From: Methylocapsa sp.
GTDB lineage: Bacteria > Pseudomonadota > Alphaproteobacteria > Rhizobiales > Beijerinckiaceae
Assembly (NCBI GenBank): GCA_003162995.1
Contig: PLUZ01000212.1
Location: forward strand, 10,547-16,471
DNA length: 5,925 bases
Reading direction: 5' to 3'
Positions within the stretch are counted from its first letter, which is position 1. Each line of letters begins with the position of its first letter. This document shows positions 1 through 4,809 of this stretch, piece by piece. A program made the translations under genes and the position numbers. The notes under the pieces are model-generated. The model saw only the letters and a list, made by a program, of their open reading frames with translations, was not told where the DNA came from and did not search any database.

Positions 1-779
<779 letters not shown>

Positions 780-913
780 GATTGCTCTTCCTTTCGATCC
801 GCAAGACCACCAGACCCCGAAGCGGTCCGGCACATGGGCGGACAGATTTCCGCCCGGTCCCCGATTGTGTTCAAATTGGTATTACAGCGCATGAACGCAA
901 GATGCGCTGATGA
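780..913 (-). promoter_or_regulatory. Structured 5' leader of dnaK with three hairpins
   Basis: Between the predicted transcription start (about 913) and the dnaK ATG lie about 134 bases with three successive perfect or near-perfect inverted repeats. CAGCGCAT/ATGCGCTG (885-892 with 902-909) has an 8-bp stem and 9-base loop. GGGCGGA/TCCGCCC (836-842 with 849-855) has a 7-bp stem and 6-base loop. CCAGACC/GGTCCGG (810-816 with 824-830) has a 7-bp stem that includes one G-T pair. The first begins almost at the 5' end of the transcript, so it could protect the message; the others could affect translation. None clearly pairs with the ribosome binding site, so calling it an RNA thermometer would be speculation. 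The stems are seen directly; the role is inferred. Confidence 0.45.
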
Positions 914-919
914 AACCGA

Positions 920-947
920 ATATAAGAGGACAATCGAGGTGCGCAAG
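920..947 (-). promoter_or_regulatory. RpoH (sigma-32) heat-shock promoter of dnaK
   Basis: Read on the minus strand, CTTG (944-947) is followed by exactly 17 bases and then CTTATAT (920-926). This fits the alphaproteobacterial RpoH consensus CTTG-N17/18-CYTATNT at every specified position. It lies about 140 bases upstream of the dnaK ATG and points towards it. Heat-shock sigma control of dnaK is well known in this class. No CIRCE/HrcA operator is visible nearby. Confidence 0.82.
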
Positions 948-971
948 ACGAAGGCCGAAAGGACATGGCGG

Positions 972-1120
972 ATGAGCCTGAGTTTCGAAACCGCTGGCGG
1001 GCAGCATGCAACGGCCAAATTGCCGGGTTCCTAGAGCATTTTCAGGCGAAGCGGGCACCGGTTCGCCGTCAGAAAGTGCTCTAACTCTTTGAATGAGCGC
1101 AGTTTCGAAAGAAACCGCTG
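972..1120 (+). repeat. Imperfect direct repeat pair flanking a palindrome
   Basis: Copy 1 (972-996) reads ATGAGC-CTG-AGTTTCGAAA-CCGCTG. Copy 2 (1093-1120) reads ATGAGC-GC-AGTTTCGAAA-GAAA-CCGCTG. They share three blocks of 6, 10 and 6 bases, with a one-base length difference in the first spacer and a GAAA insertion in the second copy. The copies lie about 120 bases apart and bracket the palindrome at 1032-1083. This could be a duplicated fragment of an intergenic repeat or a pair of protein-binding sites. The similarity is seen directly; its meaning is unknown. Confidence 0.45.
1032..1083. repeat. Dispersed intergenic palindrome, Rhizobiales type
   Basis: This 52-base imperfect palindrome has outer arms TAGAGCATTTTC and GAAAGTGCTCTA (one mismatch) around a core containing CACCGGTTCGCC. 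From memory, elements of the pattern TAGAGCATTTTC...GAAGTGG.CACCGGTTCGC...GAAAATGC are common between genes of Rhizobiales genomes, and this fits that pattern. It probably folds as a long stem in RNA or cruciform DNA. It encodes nothing and has no T-run typical of a terminator. The palindrome is seen directly; its membership in a dispersed family is recalled knowledge that I could not check. Confidence 0.6.
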
Positions 1121-1133
1121 TAGAGGGAATCCG

Positions 1134-1176
1134 GTAGGTTTGCCTTGATTCGATGGTCCAATCGCGGCAAACCTAC
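1134..1176. repeat. Strong inverted repeat (hairpin) upstream of the exported-protein gene
   Basis: GTAGGTTTGCC (1134-1144) and GGCAAACCTAC (1166-1176) are perfect 11-bp arms. Inside them GATT (1147-1150) pairs with AATC (1160-1163), leaving a 9-base apical loop. The flanks CCG and CCGG would extend the stem with one bulge. No T-run follows, so it is not an intrinsic terminator. It ends 57 bases before the TTG start at 1234. It may be an operator, a leader structure or another dispersed repeat unit. Confidence 0.55.
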
Positions 1177-1233
1177 CCGGAAGTGACCCAAAATGGTAAC
1201 ATCTGGTAGCAGTCGATCGGGGCAAGAGTCCAA

Positions 1234-2154
1234 TTGAAACATTATCCTTTGATCGTGCTTCTTTCAGCGATCTTAATCCAGACGCCGGCGCGAGCCCAAC
1301 TCATGCTTCCAGGAGCTCTCCAGGCATCGCCTTCCCCGGCGGATAATACGGTGCAAAATCCTGCTGGAGCCGCGCCGGGGACACCAAAACCGGTTGGATT
1401 AAAGCCCCCCTCGGAGGAGACGATTTTCGGCCGTGACCTTTTGCGCGACGGATTTGCCGGCACCATTACCTTCCAGCGCGCATCCGGCAAGGGGGTCGAG
1501 ATCACAAGGCTTTCGCTTGCCGGAGAAGCAATCTCGCATCCAGGCGTGCAATGCCGCGTCGATGTGGTCGCGGATGACCCGATCCAAACGCGGCTGGCTG
1601 GGAAGCCCAATGGCATCTCCCGTTATGAGGTGGAAATCGCAGCCTGCCCATTTTCATTTGATGTGCTCGAGGGCGCCGTAATAGTTACCCGCGTCCCGCC
1701 GACATGCGATTTCCCGGCGGCGGATTGCCGGGCTGTTCCGGCGGGGCTTTGGGGTCCCCCGGGCAACAGTTTTGGTCCCGACCAGGTGAAGCAATTGGAA
1801 CGCGAACGGGGCCATGCGGAGTCCTCGATGCGGACTGGGTTTCACGCGCTGCTGATGAAGGCCGGCAAGGATAAAGCCGCCATCAAGAAAATGGCCGGCG
1901 AACAAGCGGGGTTCTCGTCGGAGCGCGAAGTAATCTGCCGCAATTATTTGGGCGAGGAGGTGCATGGATTTTGTGCGCTGCGGATCACCCAAGCGCGTGC
2001 TCTCGCTTTGCAGACAGCATTCGAGGAACGCACCAATCTGCAAACAGGACCGGCAAAGACGACGACGAAGAGGGCCGTCGCAAAACAAAAGCCCGTGCCA
2101 AACCTTAATTCGGACTCACAGCAATCCCCGCAGCCAGGCTCCGGGCCTCACTAA
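1234..2154 (+). CDS. Exported six-cysteine protein of unknown function
   Basis: I do not recognise a characterised family. The start is TTG: an in-frame TAG at 1207-1209 leaves no ATG or GTG upstream, and this start gives a clean signal peptide (residues 1-21, cleavage after ARA). The next methionine (residue 24) would lose it. A purine-rich GGGGCAAGAG (1219-1228) is a weak ribosome site. The mature protein has an Ala/Pro-rich linker (about 28-60), a probable globular region (62-268) and a basic, Gln/Pro-rich tail (272-306). The six cysteines (107, 138, 158, 165, 235, 247) suit up to three periplasmic disulfides. Conserved-looking stretches are ACPFSFDVLEGAVIVT (137-152), GLWGPPGNSFGPDQVKQLER (171-190) and the C-terminal CRNYLGEEVHGFCALR (235-250). 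I recall similar hypothetical proteins in Rhizobiales. The last motif faintly resembles the Cys pattern of LprI-like domains, but this is weak. It is divergent from dnaK and followed by a hairpin. Confidence 0.85.
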   Translation: MKHYPLIVLLSAILIQTPARAQLMLPGALQASPSPADNTVQNPAGAAPGTPKPVGLKPPSEETIFGRDLLRDGFAGTITFQRASGKGVEITRLSLAGEAISHPGVQCRVDVVADDPIQTRLAGKPNGISRYEVEIAACPFSFDVLEGAVIVTRVPPTCDFPAADCRAVPAGLWGPPGNSFGPDQVKQLERERGHAESSMRTGFHALLMKAGKDKAAIKKMAGEQAGFSSEREVICRNYLGEEVHGFCALRITQARALALQTAFEERTNLQTGPAKTTTKRAVAKQKPVPNLNSDSQQSPQPGSGPH

Positions 2155-2207
2155 AGGCAAAGTGCGAGGTGCGGCGTTGCGTTATCTGGAATCCCCCGTT
2201 TTGGCGC

Positions 2208-2252
2208 CGGGCAGCCAAAATAGCTGCCCGCTGGGCTTACTCTTGCGTTTTT
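2208..2252 (+). terminator. Probable intrinsic terminator after the six-cysteine protein gene
   Basis: A perfect GC-rich 8-bp stem, CGGGCAGC (2208-2215) with GCTGCCCG (2223-2230), has a 7-base loop CAAAATA. It lies 53 bases after the stop codon. A run of five T occurs at 2248-2252, some 17 bases beyond the stem, so it is not canonical. It could also act as a leader attenuator for the DUF4142 gene. Confidence 0.45.
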
Positions 2253-2272
2253 CGCTATCCTGTTTCTGCTAT

Positions 2273-2316
2273 CCAACCTAAATTGAAGGTTGGGCTTTGA
2301 GGACCAAGCGGGTCCT
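2273..2316 (+). promoter_or_regulatory. Two tandem small hairpins in the leader of the DUF4142 gene
   Basis: CCAACCT (2273-2279) pairs perfectly with AGGTTGG (2287-2293) across a 7-base loop. AGGACC (2300-2305) pairs with GGTCCT (2311-2316) across a 5-base loop. They stand side by side just upstream of the ribosome binding site at 2324-2331. They may shape the leader RNA. No known riboswitch is recognised. Confidence 0.35.
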
Positions 2317-2323
2317 GAGGGTC

Positions 2324-2338
2324 AAGGAGAGAAATGTG
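2324..2338 (+). promoter_or_regulatory. Ribosome binding site that selects the GTG start at 2336
   Basis: AAGGAGAG (2324-2331) is a near-consensus Shine-Dalgarno sequence. About five bases later comes ATGTG, in which ATG (2334) and GTG (2336) overlap in different frames. Only the GTG opens the frame that encodes the signal peptide and DUF4142 domain. The in-frame TTG at 2297 lies upstream of this site and has no such sequence of its own. Confidence 0.7.
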
Positions 2339-2974
2339 GAAATCACCTTCTTGCCCAAGCGCCTCTCCGCCAGCGTATTCGCGGTTCAAGCGCTGGCCGC
2401 TGTGGCGGCTGCAATGCCGGCCGCCGCTCAGACGGGGGACCCGGCGACTCCACCCCCTGCCGCTTCTCCCTCTCCTGCTCCTGCTCCTTCGGGTTCTTCT
2501 CTCTCAGAGCTCATGGCGCAGTTTGTGGCGAGCACAATCCCCACGGCAAATTTTTTGGCTACGGCAAGCCGTTTGGCAATTTCCAATTCCCACAACACGA
2601 AGATTCAAAAATTCGCGGAGGCTCTCGCCAAGGATCAGACCGCGGTCGCCAATTCCCTGGCGGCTTGGGTCAATGTGAATGGTCCCGTCGTTAGCCTCCG
2701 CTCCCCCTATACGGGACAGATCGGTCCGGGCGCCGCCAGGCTAAGGGCACCGAATTTGCTGCCATCCCAAGTGAGCAATTTGAAGCGCCTCTCGGCCTCG
2801 CAGGGCAGCAGTTTCGATAAGCTCTTCGTTTCCACCCAGATGGAGGCTTTGGTCCAACTCCAAATCCTCTATCGCGATTTTCTACAGAACGGCACCGATC
2901 CCGGCTTGCGTGCTATCGCGACGCGGGAATTGCCGAAGTTGGAACAAACAATCTCGGCGCTCGATAAGCTGTAG
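2336..2974 (+). CDS. Exported DUF4142 family protein
   Basis: This 212-residue protein is read from a GTG behind the AAGGAGAG site. An upstream in-frame TTG at 2297 would add 13 charged residues before the signal peptide and is less likely. Residues 1-31 form a signal peptide (hydrophobic core about 12-28, cleavage near AAA/QTGD). Residues 35-56 are a Pro/Ser/Ala linker. Residues about 57-210 are a helical domain fitting DUF4142 (ferritin-like four-helix type): FLATASRLAISNSHNTKIQ (73-91), KFAEALAKDQ (92-101), FDKLFVSTQMEALVQLQ (160-176) and the terminal DPGLRAIATRELPKLEQT (188-205). Oddly, the histidines usual in the DH pairs of this family are absent: the first reads DQ (100-101) and the second lies within TQMEALVQL. 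The biochemical role of DUF4142 proteins is not established; they are envelope proteins common in Rhizobiales. It probably has its own transcription unit and converges on hpnO. Confidence 0.85.
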   Translation: MEITFLPKRLSASVFAVQALAAVAAAMPAAAQTGDPATPPPAASPSPAPAPSGSSLSELMAQFVASTIPTANFLATASRLAISNSHNTKIQKFAEALAKDQTAVANSLAAWVNVNGPVVSLRSPYTGQIGPGAARLRAPNLLPSQVSNLKRLSASQGSSFDKLFVSTQMEALVQLQILYRDFLQNGTDPGLRAIATRELPKLEQTISALDKL

Positions 2975-3004
2975 TCCTGCCGGCCATCCCATGGAGGTCA
3001 GGAG

Positions 3005-3020
3005 GCCGCTGGCAAGCGGC
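3005..3020. terminator. Hairpin between convergent genes, possible bidirectional terminator
   Basis: GCCGCT (3005-3010) and AGCGGC (3015-3020) form a 6-bp GC-rich stem with a GGCA loop. It sits in the 65-base gap between the two convergent stop codons, where a shared terminator is expected. There is no T-run on either strand, so the call rests on position and stem only. Confidence 0.35.
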
Positions 3021-3039
3021 GCCGGTATCGAGCGCGTAG

Positions 3040-4473
3040 CTACTTCGTCGCATAGGCTTTGAGGGCATGGTCGGCCAAGGTTTTGCCAAGCGACCAAACC
3101 GCGCCGGGCACGCGATGGCTATCGGCGATGACCGCGTCGAAGGCACGTTCGATCCACTCGCAATCCGCCTCCGTGATGACAAACGCCGGAAGAAGCTTCA
3201 CGGTGAGGTTTGCGTGACCAGCGACCTGGACAAGGATCTTATGATCCTTGAACAGCGGGATCGTGATGAGCTGGCAAAACAGGCCGGCGCTGACTGTTTC
3301 AAGCAAGGACCATGCCGCCTTGAGCTTGAGCGAGCGGGGCGGCCCGAATTCAATGCCGATCATGAGACCTTTTCCACGCACGGCATGCACGAGTTCATAG
3401 CGCTCTGCCATGGCTTCGAAGGCGGCGAGAAGCCTCGCGCCTGTCTGCGCGGCCTTATGGATGAGCCCTTCGGATTCGATCACTTCGAGGGTCGCGAGAC
3501 CAGCCGCCATCGCAAGATCGTTCTTTCCGAAGGTAGAGCCATGCACCACGGCCCGGTCCATGCGGTTGAACATTTTATCAAAGATTGCCTTGCGCATTAA
3601 AACCGCGCCGACCGGTACATGCCCGCCCGAAAGCGTCTTGGCGAGCAAGACCATATCTGGCTCGACTCCCCAATGTTCGACCGCGAGAAAGCGTCCGGTG
3701 CGCCCCATTCCGGTCTGGATTTCGTCGGCGACGAATAAGGTTCCATATTTACGGCATAAAGCCTGGGCGCCGCGAAGGTAGAGGTCGTCCGGGAGATTGA
3801 CCCCCTTGCCCTGGATCGGCTCGACGATAAAAGCCGCGACATCGCGCGCCGATAAGGCTTTTTCCAAAGCGGCGAGATCGTTGAAGGGAATAGCGGAAAA
3901 GCCGGGCACAAGCGGGCCAAAGCCTTCCTTAAAAATCTCTTCGCCATTTGCCGACAAGGCGCCATAGGTCAAGCCATGAAAGGCGTGATGGCAATAGACG
4001 ATGCCGGGACGCCGTGTCGCGCGGCGCGCGAATTTGATCGCAGATTCAACGGCCTCGGCGCCGGAATTCGTGAAGAAAACCTTGTTGAGAAAGGGAACAA
4101 AGCCCAGCAAACGTTCTGCGAGCAGGCCGGCAAGAACGGACACATCCATTTGGACGAGATTGGGCAGGTCGCTCGCAAGGACCTGGCTCAACGTATCGCG
4201 CAGAAGCGGATGATTGCGGCCGATCCCAAACACGCCCCATCCACTCAGGAGGTCAAGATACCGGCTGCCGGCGCGATCGATCAAATATTGCCCTTGGCCG
4301 GTGCGAAAACCGACGTCGAAGCCAAGCGTCTGCAACACGCGAACCATCATTTCGTTCAAATGTTGGGTGTGCAGCGCGTAGCGGTCCCGTTCACGCTCGG
4401 CCAGCATGGCGCCGATGTCGAAGGGCCGGCCGCTCTCGTTGGATGCCGTCTTATGAACCTGCATATTCCTCAT
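3040..4473 (-). CDS. hpnO: Hopanoid biosynthesis aminotransferase HpnO (class III, PLP-dependent)
   Basis: This 477-residue protein is a full-length fold-type I, class III aminotransferase. The PLP phosphate-binding loop SGAE is at 137-140 and the ring-stacking HAFHG at 163-167. VADEIQTGMGRTG (248-260) has the PLP-nitrogen aspartate at 250 and Gln at 253. The Schiff-base lysine is K279 in LLAKTLSGGH, and HGSTFGKNDLAMAAG (311-325) supplies T314. Segments such as LSGWGVFGIGRNHP (76-89), LPNLVQMDVS (103-112), LFCQLITIPLFKDH (398-411) and VPGAVWSLGKTLA (455-467) match my memory of HpnO rather than acetylornithine or GABA aminotransferases. HpnO is needed to make aminobacteriohopanetriol, a C35 hopanoid, probably by transaminating a side-chain aldehyde. 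The ATG at 4471-4473 has AAGGAG six bases upstream; a second ATG nine bases on is too far from it. No other hpn gene is visible nearby. The aminotransferase class is certain; the HpnO assignment is strong but from recall. Confidence 0.88.
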   Translation of the reverse strand: MRNMQVHKTASNESGRPFDIGAMLAERERDRYALHTQHLNEMMVRVLQTLGFDVGFRTGQGQYLIDRAGSRYLDLLSGWGVFGIGRNHPLLRDTLSQVLASDLPNLVQMDVSVLAGLLAERLLGFVPFLNKVFFTNSGAEAVESAIKFARRATRRPGIVYCHHAFHGLTYGALSANGEEIFKEGFGPLVPGFSAIPFNDLAALEKALSARDVAAFIVEPIQGKGVNLPDDLYLRGAQALCRKYGTLFVADEIQTGMGRTGRFLAVEHWGVEPDMVLLAKTLSGGHVPVGAVLMRKAIFDKMFNRMDRAVVHGSTFGKNDLAMAAGLATLEVIESEGLIHKAAQTGARLLAAFEAMAERYELVHAVRGKGLMIGIEFGPPRSLKLKAAWSLLETVSAGLFCQLITIPLFKDHKILVQVAGHANLTVKLLPAFVITEADCEWIERAFDAVIADSHRVPGAVWSLGKTLADHALKAYATK

Positions 4474-4483
4474 ATCCGACTCC

Positions 4484-4499
4484 TTGCTCGCGCGAGCAA
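4484..4499. promoter_or_regulatory. Perfect 16-bp palindrome at the hpnO ribosome binding site
   Basis: TTGCTCGCGCGAGCAA is an exact palindrome. On the hpnO strand it runs directly into the Shine-Dalgarno AAGGAG (4480-4485), sharing two bases with it, 10 bases before the ATG. As DNA it could be an operator for a dimeric repressor. As RNA it could form a 6-bp stem with a GCGC loop next to the ribosome site. The palindrome is certain; the function is inferred. Confidence 0.5.
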
Positions 4500-4509
4500 C
4501 CAGACGCAG

Positions 4510-4518
4510 CTTATAGCA
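4510..4518 (-). promoter_or_regulatory. Possible extended -10 promoter element of hpnO
   Basis: Read on the minus strand, TG-C-TATAAG (4518 to 4510) resembles an extended -10 box with five of six bases of TATAAT. It would start transcription near 4503, just before the palindrome at 4484-4499. No good -35 is found at 16-18 bases upstream, so the call is tentative. Confidence 0.3.
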
Positions 4519-4572
4519 TGGGTCTCAGACGGCGCAGGCTCTGCCCTTCAATCCGGCTTCACCTGGCCGCAC

Positions 4573-4593
4573 CCGGGTTTCTCCCCAACCCGG
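4573..4593. repeat. Small perfect inverted repeat in the hpnO upstream region
   Basis: CCGGGTT (4573-4579) and AACCCGG (4587-4593) are exact 7-bp arms around the loop TCTCCCC. It lies about 100 bases upstream of the hpnO start and 217 bases past the transporter stop. There is no T-run, so an operator or remnant repeat is as likely as a terminator. Confidence 0.35.
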
Positions 4594-4809
4594 ATGGACA
4601 GCAAAAACCAATGTCTTCTCAATCAGATAGAGAAATTCAAAACAGCAGCCAATAGCCCTCATCTTAACCGGGGGTGGCAGTTTAACCATTTTCTGTTTCG
4701 GAAGGAAACCGTCGCCGGCAGCGAAACTGGCCGCGAGCATCGGTGGCGGCAGAGTTTCTGTGGACAGTTTTCCGGCCGGGTCCGAGGGCCTTGCCAATGC
4801 GCGCTGCTT

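Larger units (their letters stand above)
780..1233. other. Intergenic region between divergent dnaK and the exported-protein gene
   Basis: These 454 bases contain no credible gene. They hold the dnaK ribosome site, leader and heat-shock promoter (to about 947), an imperfect direct repeat (972-996 and 1093-1120), a dispersed-type palindrome (1032-1083) and a strong hairpin (1134-1176). A promoter for the plus-strand gene at 1234 should lie in the right half, but I could not pick a convincing -35/-10 pair. Confidence 0.7.
4474..4809. other. Intergenic region between the transporter gene and hpnO
   Basis: These 336 bases hold the hpnO control region near 4480-4518 and an inverted repeat at 4573-4593. 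The remainder (about 4600-4809) shows no structure I can name. No clear terminator follows the transporter stop at 4810-4812. A minus-strand open frame at 4525-4797 has no family resemblance or ribosome site, and I do not treat it as a gene. Confidence 0.6.

Noticed and set aside
1032..1083. Palindrome as a CIRCE/HrcA operator for dnaK
   Set aside because: It lacks the CIRCE arms TTAGCACTC/GAGTGCTAA and sits upstream of the RpoH promoter; it fits a dispersed intergenic repeat better.
2334..2678. Plus-strand frame from the ATG at 2334, with a poly-leucine stretch
   Set aside because: It is the +1-shifted reading of the DUF4142 gene; its leucine run comes from the pyrimidine-rich DNA that encodes the Pro/Ser linker in the true frame.
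3067..3600. Plus-strand 177-codon frame
   Set aside because: It is antisense to the clearly recognisable aminotransferase and has no recognisable domain.
4525..4797. Minus-strand 90-codon frame between the transporter and hpnO
   Set aside because: I see no ribosome binding site or recognisable domain, and its composition is like non-coding sequence. It could be a degraded remnant, but nothing supports that.
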